A stretch of 7,785 nt of DNA from an uncultured Bacilli bacterium (GTDB lineage Bacteria > Bacillota_I > Bacilli_A > RF39 > UBA660): the NCBI GenBank assembly GCA_947587565.1, contig CANPYA010000061.1, positions 1 to 7,785 on the forward strand. Direction: 5' to 3'. Below, piece after piece: positions 1-5,878 of the stretch (position 1 is the first letter of the stretch; the number at the start of each line of letters is the position of its first letter). Both the position numbers and the translations under genes were made by a program. The notes under the pieces are model-generated. The model saw only the letters and a list, made by a program, of their open reading frames with translations, was not told the DNA's origin and ran no database searches.

Positions 1-4
1 AATT

Positions 5-41
5 AAAAAAAATACAAATTTAATTACATAACTTGTATTTT
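5..41 (-). terminator. Possible weak terminator downstream of the first tandem surface gene
   Basis: Read on the minus strand, arms AAAATACAA (41-33) and TTGTATTTT (17-9) can pair over 9 bp around a 15-nt loop, followed by further Ts (8-5). The stem has only two G-C pairs and lies about 90 nt after the stop codon, so it may simply reflect base composition. The rest of 1-126 shows no gene or clear signal. Confidence 0.3.
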
Positions 42-126
42 CTCTTATTTTTTTCCAACATTTACTTTACTTCATCATTCAAACTTGCTTATAATAATCT
101 TTTAATAATTTTAATATTAATTTTTA

Positions 127-1509
127 TTAAAATTCTAAAATGTATGGACTTTCTTTTGTTCCATCACCATTAGCAATTTTTACTTTATTTGAAACATAGA
201 AGACAGGTCGAACTCCAAAACCATAGTATAGATTGGAGTCCTGTAGGACACCCGAATCTGGCACATTTAACGCACTCACGCCCTCATAACTTGTAACAAA
301 GAAACCATAGCGAGTGCTTAACCATTCGTAAGATGGGCTACTATTATATCCATCCTTTTGAAAAAATATCCAACTATTTGCTACATTTGTATTACTATCT
401 GAATTTTCTATTGGATATGCATATGCATAATCATGTAAGTACATTAAACTAACTTTTGCTTTAACATAATCTTTATTTATATCCCATGTATACCTTTGAC
501 TTGTTACTATTCCATCTTCTCTTTTTGCAAAATGGGTTGTTTCTGCTTTTCCGGTTTCTATATCATATAATGTATTTCCATTATAAAAGCCATCCAATGT
601 ATCTCCATAATACCAGTCATGATCTGCTATTAAATTATACCATTCACTTGCTTGTTCTTCTCCATTTTCTTCTTCAGTTCCACCACCATTAATTTCATCT
701 CCTGATTTTAGATAATCATAATATGTACTATCTACAAAGATATCGGTATCATCGTCTTTTAAATCATCTGCATTACCATTTCCAGGTGTTGAACCATTGG
801 CTGTTCCATTTATTCTTTGAAATAAGTCTGCTTCATTCCATTCGGGACATATTCTATCGGGACATAAATCAACTCCTGAATCTATTTTTGATTCATCGTT
901 CCATGAAAACCCAGTTACTGAGCTTTCTTTTAAGAATGTTTCTTTTAATAAGTACAATTGTCCTTCGGGTGTTATTCCTATTATTCTATACATGTATTTA
1001 TCATAATCTCTTTTACATTCTTCTTGATTACTTGTTCCAAAACATATCCAGTTAAATACATTATCTGCCCCTTGATAACGATACATTCCCCCAGTTAATT
1101 CTTTTGTTAATTGACTATTATTATCTTTACTTCTTAAATACCCTATATTTGGTTCTTTATCATAATAAAGATAACAATAGCTTGTTTTACTTGTATCTAC
1201 CAAAACAGTATAGGTTGCATAATCATAATTTAATGCTCCATCAATTATTTTGCCATTTATATCAGTACAGCCAGATTTATTTGCATTAAAAACATAACCT
1301 TCAGTTGGAAGTTCTCCTTCACTTTCTTGATATTCACCATTATCTTGTTCAAGCATTAAAGCAAATTGTTTATTTTTTAAGGTGTCTTTTACTTTAACTT
1401 TGGGTAATTCATGATACTCATAAGATTTATTAAACGCAAAAAACATACTAATTATTAGTACTATTCCTATACTTAAAATTATCAGTATATTTTTATTTTT
1501 CTTCATCAT
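127..1509 (-). CDS. Membrane-anchored surface protein with C-terminal DUF6273/C-type-lectin-like domain (tandem paralog 1)
   Basis: A 460-aa protein (numbering from the ATG at 1509). Residues 4-27 form one hydrophobic segment after a KKNK start, with no lipobox, so I read it as an N-terminal signal anchor with the rest outside the cell. Residues 30-147 are a first module with Cys81 and Cys112. A second block holds W-I-C-F-G (Cys156), Cys165, Y-R-I-I-G-I (175-180) and a C-P-x3-C-P-E-W motif (Cys216, Cys221). An acidic, Gly/Asn-rich linker follows. The C-terminus (from about 352) carries S-L-M-Y-x-H-D-Y, N-S-W-I-F-F, W-L-S-T-R and F-G-V-R-P-V-F-Y-V-S-N, the pattern of DUF6273-like domains of the C-type lectin fold. 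The ligand is unknown. A GTG codon at 1518 could extend the frame by three residues, but it overlaps the Shine-Dalgarno AAGG; ATG 1509 matches the start of the neighbouring paralog. It has its own promoter with a G8 spacer tract, so expression is probably phase-variable (inference). Confidence 0.85.
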   Translation of the reverse strand: MMKKNKNILIILSIGIVLIISMFFAFNKSYEYHELPKVKVKDTLKNKQFALMLEQDNGEYQESEGELPTEGYVFNANKSGCTDINGKIIDGALNYDYATYTVLVDTSKTSYCYLYYDKEPNIGYLRSKDNNSQLTKELTGGMYRYQGADNVFNWICFGTSNQEECKRDYDKYMYRIIGITPEGQLYLLKETFLKESSVTGFSWNDESKIDSGVDLCPDRICPEWNEADLFQRINGTANGSTPGNGNADDLKDDDTDIFVDSTYYDYLKSGDEINGGGTEEENGEEQASEWYNLIADHDWYYGDTLDGFYNGNTLYDIETGKAETTHFAKREDGIVTSQRYTWDINKDYVKAKVSLMYLHDYAYAYPIENSDSNTNVANSWIFFQKDGYNSSPSYEWLSTRYGFFVTSYEGVSALNVPDSGVLQDSNLYYGFGVRPVFYVSNKVKIANGDGTKESPYILEF

Positions 1510-1517
1510 AAGACACA

Positions 1518-1523
1518 CCTTCT
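1518..1523 (-). promoter_or_regulatory. Ribosome binding site that decides the start of paralog 1
   Basis: AGAAGG on the minus strand lies 8 nt before the ATG at 1509. The in-frame GTG at 1518-1516 uses the last G of this site, so it cannot also be the start codon served by it. In the second paralog the same position reads AGAAGAGA (2968-2961), a poorer match, which predicts weaker translation there. Confidence 0.6.
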
Positions 1524-1536
1524 ATCCTATGATTTT

Positions 1537-1564
1537 ATTATAAAATATTACCCCCCCCAGTCAA
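1537..1564 (-). promoter_or_regulatory. Sigma-A-type promoter of paralog 1 with G8 tract in the spacer
   Basis: On the minus strand the -35 is TTGACT (1564-1559) and the -10 is TATAAT (1542-1537), a perfect consensus hexamer. The spacer is 16 bp: eight Gs followed by TAATATTT. One extra G would give the optimal 17 bp and one fewer would give 15 bp, so tract length should set promoter strength. The start site is expected near 1530, giving a leader of about 20 nt. A/T-rich sequence just upstream of the -35 resembles an UP element. A hyphenated palindrome (ATTTTA-TTA-TAAAAT, 1532-1546) overlaps the -10; its role is unknown. Confidence 0.85.
1551..1558 (-). repeat. Poly-G (8) homopolymer tract in promoter spacer, paralog 1
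   Basis: Eight consecutive Cs on the plus strand (Gs on the coding strand) inside an otherwise A+T-rich intergenic region. Runs of this length are classical slipped-strand mispairing sites in bacterial contingency loci. Here every gain or loss of a base changes the -35/-10 distance by 1 bp without touching the coding frame. Confidence 0.9.
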
Positions 1565-1589
1565 CATTTTTTTATTTTATTTTTTAATT

Positions 1590-2954
1590 TTAATTCCAAG
1601 ATAAGGTATATGGACTTTCTTTTGTGCCATTTCCCGACAAATTAATTTTATTAGATAGATAAAAGACAGGTCGTACACCAATTCCAATAACCAAGTTGCT
1701 ACCACCATTCAAGTCACTATTTGAATTCACACTCCGTGCGAACACATTTGTACTACTTGCGTTATAGATACCCCAACGAGTACTTAACCATTCCCAGGAT
1801 GAACTGTTATTATATCCATCCTTTTGGAAAAATATCCAACTATTTTTTACATTTGTTGCATTATTAGGATTTCCTCCGGGATAAGCATAGGTATAATCAT
1901 GTATATACATTAAACTTATTTTGGCATCTACTTTATTTGTCCATGTATATGTTTCACTTGTTACTTTTCCATCTTCTCCTTTTACATAATGAACAGTTTT
2001 ACCATCTCCATCATCTCCGGTTTCTATTGCATATATTTCATTTCCATTATACACGTTATTTCTTTCTATTGTATCTCCATAATACCAGGAGTGAGTTTGG
2101 ATTAAACTATACCAATCACTTTCTTCTTCTCCACCATTTACTTCATCTCCTGATTTTAAATACTCATAATATTCACTATCGACAAAGATATCAGTATCAG
2201 ATTCACCAGAAGTGCTGCCAGACCCGTCACTTGTTCCATTGAATATTCCGTTTATTCTTTTAAATAAATCAGCATCATTCCATTCTGGGCAAACTCCATT
2301 TGGACATAAATATGTAGCAGTATCACTTATTAAATAGTCATTATTCCAAGCAAAAACTGTTACATCATCTTCTTTTAAGAATGTTTCTTTTAATAAATAT
2401 AACTCTCCTTTAGCATTTATACCAATTATTCGATACATATATTTATCAATATTTTCTTTACATTGTTCAATATCTTTTGTTCCAAAACAGATCCAATTAG
2501 CTACATCATTCGTTCCTTGATATCTATACATTCCACCAGTTAATTCTTTTGTTAATTGACTATTATTATCTTTACTTCTTAAATAACCTATATTTGGTTC
2601 CTTATCATAATATAAATAACAATAACTTGTCTTACTGGTATCTACCAAAACAGTATAGGTTTCATAATCATAACCAATAGCATTAGGAATTATCTTACCA
2701 TTAACATCTGTACAACCACTTTTCTCTTTATTAAAGACATAACCTTCGGTTGGAAGTTCTCCAGTACTTTCTTTATACTCTCCATTGTCTTGTTCTAGCA
2801 TTAAAGCAAATTGTTTATTTTTAAATGTATCTTTTACTTTCACTTTAGGCAGTTCTTTATATTCATCTTTTTTATTAAATGAAAAAAACATACTAACTAC
2901 TAGTACTAATCCCATACTTAAAAATATAAATGTATTTTTATTTTTCTTTATCAT
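1590..2954 (-). CDS. Membrane-anchored surface protein with C-terminal DUF6273/C-type-lectin-like domain (tandem paralog 2)
   Basis: A 454-aa paralog of the downstream gene, collinear over its full length. It has an N-terminal membrane anchor (residues 8-27, no lipobox), the same six cysteines (81, 112, 156, 165, 217, 222), the Y-R-I-I-G-I core, C-P-N-G-V-C-P-E-W-N, a Gly/Ser/Asp-rich linker (about 236-253), D-T-D-I-F-V-D-S, and a C-terminal domain with S-L-M-Y-I-H-D-Y, W-L-S-T-R-W and G-V-R-P-V-F-Y-L-S-N. Residues 99-147 are identical in both proteins. They differ most in the linker and between W-L-S-T-R and G-V-R-P. The ATG at 2954 has no in-frame alternative nearby; its Shine-Dalgarno (AGAAGAGA) is weak. 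Only 25 bp separate its stop from the -35 of the next gene and I see no hairpin there, so read-through into paralog 1 is possible. The likely role is a surface-exposed binding protein or adhesin; the ligand is unknown. Confidence 0.87.
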   Translation of the reverse strand: MIKKNKNTFIFLSMGLVLVVSMFFSFNKKDEYKELPKVKVKDTFKNKQFALMLEQDNGEYKESTGELPTEGYVFNKEKSGCTDVNGKIIPNAIGYDYETYTVLVDTSKTSYCYLYYDKEPNIGYLRSKDNNSQLTKELTGGMYRYQGTNDVANWICFGTKDIEQCKENIDKYMYRIIGINAKGELYLLKETFLKEDDVTVFAWNNDYLISDTATYLCPNGVCPEWNDADLFKRINGIFNGTSDGSGSTSGESDTDIFVDSEYYEYLKSGDEVNGGEEESDWYSLIQTHSWYYGDTIERNNVYNGNEIYAIETGDDGDGKTVHYVKGEDGKVTSETYTWTNKVDAKISLMYIHDYTYAYPGGNPNNATNVKNSWIFFQKDGYNNSSSWEWLSTRWGIYNASSTNVFARSVNSNSDLNGGSNLVIGIGVRPVFYLSNKINLSGNGTKESPYTLSWN

Positions 2955-2981
2955 AAGACATCTCTTCTATCCTATGATTTT

Positions 2982-3009
2982 ATTATAAAATATTACCCCC
3001 CCCAGTCAA
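2982..3009 (-). promoter_or_regulatory. Sigma-A-type promoter of paralog 2 with G8 tract in the spacer
   Basis: TTGACT (3009-3004) and TATAAT (2987-2982) are separated by 16 bp, of which eight are Gs (3003-2996). It lies about 35 bp after the terminator of the upstream operon, so paralog 2 is expected to depend on this promoter. It is identical to the promoter of paralog 1 from the -35 through the leader up to the ribosome-binding region, including tract length. Confidence 0.85.
2996..3003 (-). repeat. Poly-G (8) homopolymer tract in promoter spacer, paralog 2
   Basis: Second run of exactly eight Gs (coding strand), in the same place between -35 and -10 as in the other tandem unit. Apart from this pair I see no other G or C run of this length in the window. 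Confidence 0.9.
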
Positions 3010-3043
3010 TATTTTTAAATAAAGTTTTACAATTTTATGTAAT

Positions 3044-3066
3044 AAAAAAGAAGTATCTCTACTTCT
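3044..3066 (-). terminator. Intrinsic terminator of the four-gene operon
   Basis: On the minus strand AGAAGTA (3066-3060), a GAGA tetraloop (3059-3056) and TACTTCT (3055-3049) form a 7-bp hairpin, followed by a T run (3048-3044). The left arm overlaps the TAG stop of the lipoprotein gene (3067-3065). It separates the operon from the phase-variable promoter downstream. Confidence 0.75.
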
Positions 3067-3556
3067 AACTTTCAGCATCATAAGTATATTCAATACTTGT
3101 TACAGCATCATTTTCAATAATAAATTCTAGATTTGTTTTACCTTTAGTATATTTATATAAGTTATCATCTTTCTTATATTTTTTACCATAAGTATCTTTT
3201 ACTTTATCAAAAGAATCTCCTAAACTTATACCTTCAGGTGTTTTAACATCAGTATCTAAGAAATATATTGATAATACTTTTTCTTTATTATCTAAAGTAT
3301 ATGTACTAATAGAATAATGTTCATAAGTATAAGTTCTATCCATATCTTCAAAAGCACAAGTTGGCGTTTCAGCATATTCTAATTCTTCCCCATATTTAGT
3401 CCTTGAAAATTCTTCGCCAAGTGCAATAGTCATGTCTTCATATTTAAATGTAAAAACTCCATCTTTACTACCATCACTTTTACTATCTTTACTACCACAG
3501 CCAGTTAATGTAACAAGTAACACTAATACTAATAATAAACTAACAAATTTTTTCAT
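3065..3556 (-). CDS. Small lipoprotein, last gene of the acyltransferase/transglutaminase operon
   Basis: A 163-aa protein with a classic lipoprotein signal: MKKF, a hydrophobic stretch (4-16), and lipobox L-T-G-C with the lipidated Cys at 20. A Ser/Lys/Asp-rich tether (21-33) and a mature domain of about 130 residues follow. That domain contains G-I-S-L-G-D-S-F-D-K-V (109-119) before a Y-G, reminiscent of the glycine-helix element of SmpA/BLIP-like folds, and one further Cys (67, in P-T-C-A-F-E). I do not know a named function; it resembles small lipoproteins I recall beside MBOAT/SGNH/transglutaminase genes in clostridia (memory, not a search). Its ATG directly follows the upstream stop (TAGATG), with the Shine-Dalgarno AAGG inside the preceding gene, so translation is probably coupled. 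A role as an extracytoplasmic partner of the operon's enzymes is inference. Confidence 0.85.
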   Translation of the reverse strand: MKKFVSLLLVLVLLVTLTGCGSKDSKSDGSKDGVFTFKYEDMTIALGEEFSRTKYGEELEYAETPTCAFEDMDRTYTYEHYSISTYTLDNKEKVLSIYFLDTDVKTPEGISLGDSFDKVKDTYGKKYKKDDNLYKYTKGKTNLEFIIENDAVTSIEYTYDAES

Positions 3557-4570
3557 CTAATCCTTCTCTCCTTTAATTTCATCATAATATGCTTTTAATT
3601 TATTTTCATATCTTGTATTTATTTTATCATAATTTCGATAATCTGTTAAGTCATAATTTTCTTTTAATATTTTACCAAAGTATGTAGATAATTTAGTGGC
3701 CCCATCTAAATTCAAATGTAATCCCCCATCATAAGTATCCGTATTATAATCAATACCTATATCACTTGCCACATTTATAAAATTATAATAAGCAATATTA
3801 TGACTCTTAGCATATTCCACTATTTGACTTTCATATTCTGGATACCAATATGGATAAACACTTGGAGCCTTCATTAAAACTAACTCTATATTATTATCTT
3901 GGCATAGTTTATATATTTTATCTAAATATTCATAATCGATATCTTTAAATTCATAAGTTGGAAGTTTTTTATCGATTGGTAAAGTACCAACTGGTTTAAC
4001 ATTTTGATTAATTAGAAAACCATTATGGGTAATCTTTTTATCTTTAAATAAATAAGTAAAATCTTCTTTTGTAAGTTCACTAAACCGGGAATGATATCTT
4101 AAAATAGGAAAAATATATGATAAAATATTTTCTTCATCAGTCATACTAGTATTAATTAACTCTATTTTCTCTTTACTTAAAGGCATTTCATCTAACATTA
4201 AGCGGTTGTAAGGTTCAGATACGGGTTCTGAATAACGCATGGAATTAACATTAAAGACTACTACTTTCGGTATTTCATATTTTAAAGTTTCTTTTAATAA
4301 ATAATAAGATTGCCATATAAGTTGTTGAGAATTACCTCTTACATAAGCCGTTATGCCATAATTTTCATACATAACCATTGGGGAGATATTCGCATATACT
4401 TCACAATCCCCAATAAATATTACCTCGTGATCTTTTTCTTCGGCATAATATTCTTTCGTAAATGAGCCTTCGACTAAATCGGTGGCATACTTCGGCATCA
4501 CTAACCGATTTAAAAAGGCAAAGACTAAAACAAATACTACTATAATTAATATAACTTTTATATATTTCAT
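3557..4570 (-). CDS. SGNH/GDSL-like extracytoplasmic protein with Cys in the nucleophile position (MBOAT partner)
   Basis: A 337-aa protein with one N-terminal hydrophobic anchor (about 5-20) and the remainder outside the membrane. V-I-F-I-G-D-C-E-V-Y (50-59) sits where SGNH hydrolases have their first block with the G-D-S nucleophile, but the Ser is replaced by Cys56. R-G-N-S-Q-Q (78-83) looks like the next conserved block, and D-G-G-L-H-L-N-L-D-G (281-290) is the C-terminal Asp/His block with His285 as catalytic candidate. Known relatives (DltD, AlgJ/AlgX, PatB) work with an MBOAT protein in moving acyl groups to cell-wall or exopolysaccharide polymers; the upstream neighbour is an MBOAT, which supports such a role. 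The acceptor polymer is not identifiable. The Cys may be a family trait of this subgroup rather than a defect, since all other blocks look intact. It begins 18 bp after the MBOAT stop, with a GGTGA ribosome binding site. Confidence 0.85.
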   Translation of the reverse strand: MKYIKVILIIVVFVLVFAFLNRLVMPKYATDLVEGSFTKEYYAEEKDHEVIFIGDCEVYANISPMVMYENYGITAYVRGNSQQLIWQSYYLLKETLKYEIPKVVVFNVNSMRYSEPVSEPYNRLMLDEMPLSKEKIELINTSMTDEENILSYIFPILRYHSRFSELTKEDFTYLFKDKKITHNGFLINQNVKPVGTLPIDKKLPTYEFKDIDYEYLDKIYKLCQDNNIELVLMKAPSVYPYWYPEYESQIVEYAKSHNIAYYNFINVASDIGIDYNTDTYDGGLHLNLDGATKLSTYFGKILKENYDLTDYRNYDKINTRYENKLKAYYDEIKGEKD

Positions 4571-4588
4571 TTCATCACCATAATTTTT

Positions 4589-5869
4589 CTAAAACTTACT
4601 ATAAATAAAATCTTGGGCATTAAAACCAATACCATATATTCCAAATAATAAGATTATTAAAATAAATAAACAAATAATACTTACCTTTAATTCTAAAGAA
4701 CTTGTCTTAATTTTATTAACTATTTTATCTTTATTTAAATCATATATAATAAGCATAATAATACTTATAACTAAAACTATTATATTAGGTAAATCTAAGC
4801 CTAAATTTAAAATGTTATGAAATAAATCTAAATAATTAAAGTGAGTTAGTACACTACCCATCATTTGTAAGGGAAGAATATAACTATCTGTCCAAATAAA
4901 GAATGACCATAAGAATGACACTAGTAAGAATGTAATTGTAATATTAAGCCATTTCCATTTAGTTTTAAATAAATTATTAAATACTATTAAAATACCATGG
5001 AATAAACCCCATAAAATATAAGTTGTACCATGCCAGAAACCGGATAATAAGAAAGTTATAAGAAGATTAAATTTATGTCTTAATTTAGATACCCGGTTAC
5101 CTCCTAGAGGAATATAGACATAATCTCTAAACCAACTACTTAAAGCAATATGCCATCTGCGCCAAAAATCTTGAATAGTTTCCGCTATATAAGGGACATT
5201 AAAGTTTTCTTTTAATTCAATACCAAATATTTTAGATACCCCAATAACCATATCGATACCACCAGAAAAATCACTATATAGTTCAATATAATATAAAATC
5301 ATGGCTAAAAGAGCATAAGCCCCATTATAAACACTAGGATTTTTAGTAATAACTGCAATAACTAAAGCAATCCGACTCGCAATAACATATTTTTTAAATA
5401 AACCCCAAAATATTCTTAATAAGCCAAAGTAAAAATTATCTTTATTAAATTTCTTTTTGGCATATAAAGAATCTTTAACATCATTATATCTCGTAATGGG
5501 TCCAATAAAAATATAGGGAATATAGAAAACATATAATAAATATTTCCATAAACTTTCTTCGGGATTAGTCTTACCTTTATAAACATCAACTATATAAGAA
5601 ATAATTTGAAAAGTATAATAAGATATACCTAATGGTACTAAGATATTTTTACCATTAAATATAGGAATTAAATTAAATAATTTAAAAAACAAAAGAATAC
5701 TTAAGTTAGCCACAATAACTAAACTAAGTATTAATTTACTCTTTTTACTTTTTAAATATTTAGCCCCATAAAAACTAGTTAAAGCACTAAATAAAATATA
5801 GATAATATTATAGACACCAAAACTTAAATAGATAGCTATACTTAAAATTAAGATTAAAAAGTTTAACAT
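4589..5869 (-). CDS. MBOAT-family membrane O-acyltransferase (AlgI/DltB/PatA type)
   Basis: A 426-aa polytopic protein with about ten hydrophobic segments, a normal length for bacterial MBOATs. Recognisable signatures: L-V-P-L-G-I-S-Y-Y-T-F-Q (77-88), Y-S-D-F-S-G-G-I-D (198-206), the D-F-W-R-R-W-H-I-A-L-S-S-W-F-R-D-Y block with His240, Y-I-P-L-G-G-N-R (252-259), and G-F-W-H-G with His280, the expected active-site histidine; L-F-H-G (289-292) follows. In characterised relatives (AlgI, DltB, PatA) the enzyme passes an acyl group from a cytoplasmic donor across the membrane to an extracytoplasmic partner. Here that partner is probably the SGNH-like protein encoded next. The donor (acetyl or other) and acceptor cannot be read from the sequence. 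The gene begins 9 bp after the preceding stop, with AAAGGTGA as ribosome binding site, so it is certainly co-transcribed. It is not the dlt operon, because dltA and dltC are absent. Confidence 0.95.
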   Translation of the reverse strand: MLNFLILILSIAIYLSFGVYNIIYILFSALTSFYGAKYLKSKKSKLILSLVIVANLSILLFFKLFNLIPIFNGKNILVPLGISYYTFQIISYIVDVYKGKTNPEESLWKYLLYVFYIPYIFIGPITRYNDVKDSLYAKKKFNKDNFYFGLLRIFWGLFKKYVIASRIALVIAVITKNPSVYNGAYALLAMILYYIELYSDFSGGIDMVIGVSKIFGIELKENFNVPYIAETIQDFWRRWHIALSSWFRDYVYIPLGGNRVSKLRHKFNLLITFLLSGFWHGTTYILWGLFHGILIVFNNLFKTKWKWLNITITFLLVSFLWSFFIWTDSYILPLQMMGSVLTHFNYLDLFHNILNLGLDLPNIIVLVISIIMLIIYDLNKDKIVNKIKTSSLELKVSIICLFILIILLFGIYGIGFNAQDFIYSKF

Positions 5870-5878
5870 AAGTCACCT

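Larger units (their letters stand above)
127..3009 (-). repeat. Tandem duplication of a promoter-plus-gene unit
   Basis: Two head-to-tail units, each consisting of promoter, short leader and gene: 3009-1590 and 1564-127. The promoter/leader part is identical over 46 bp (2964-3009 and 1519-1564). A 50-bp stretch inside the genes is also identical (2536-2585 and 1091-1140), as are shorter runs. Linker and C-terminal loop regions have diverged and carry indels. Such identical blocks could serve for recombination or gene conversion between the copies. Confidence 0.85.

Noticed and set aside
486..1289. Open frames on the plus strand opposite the first surface gene (also 1937-2242, 2785-2988, 6251-6478, 7070-7435)
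   Set aside because: They lie antisense to well-supported genes and translate to His/Leu/Tyr/Phe-rich strings typical of reversed A+T-rich coding DNA, with no motifs of their own.
1510..1518. GTG start at 1518 giving a 463-aa first surface protein
   Set aside because: The GTG overlaps the ribosome binding site AGAAGG, and ATG 1509 aligns exactly with the start of the paralog.
1532..1546. Invertible-promoter (inverton) idea for the surface genes
   Set aside because: Only a 15-bp hyphenated palindrome over the -10 is present; no pair of inverted repeats brackets the promoter and no recombinase gene is in the window.
127..2954. Diversity-generating retroelement locus
   Set aside because: No reverse transcriptase, accessory gene or template repeat is visible here. 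The two copies are diverged throughout, so the loop difference alone does not show adenine-directed mutagenesis; kept only as a hypothesis to test.
3557..5869. dlt operon (teichoic acid D-alanylation)
   Set aside because: MBOAT and SGNH genes are present, but dltA (ligase) and dltC (carrier protein) are missing and the neighbours are a transglutaminase-like gene and a lipoprotein.
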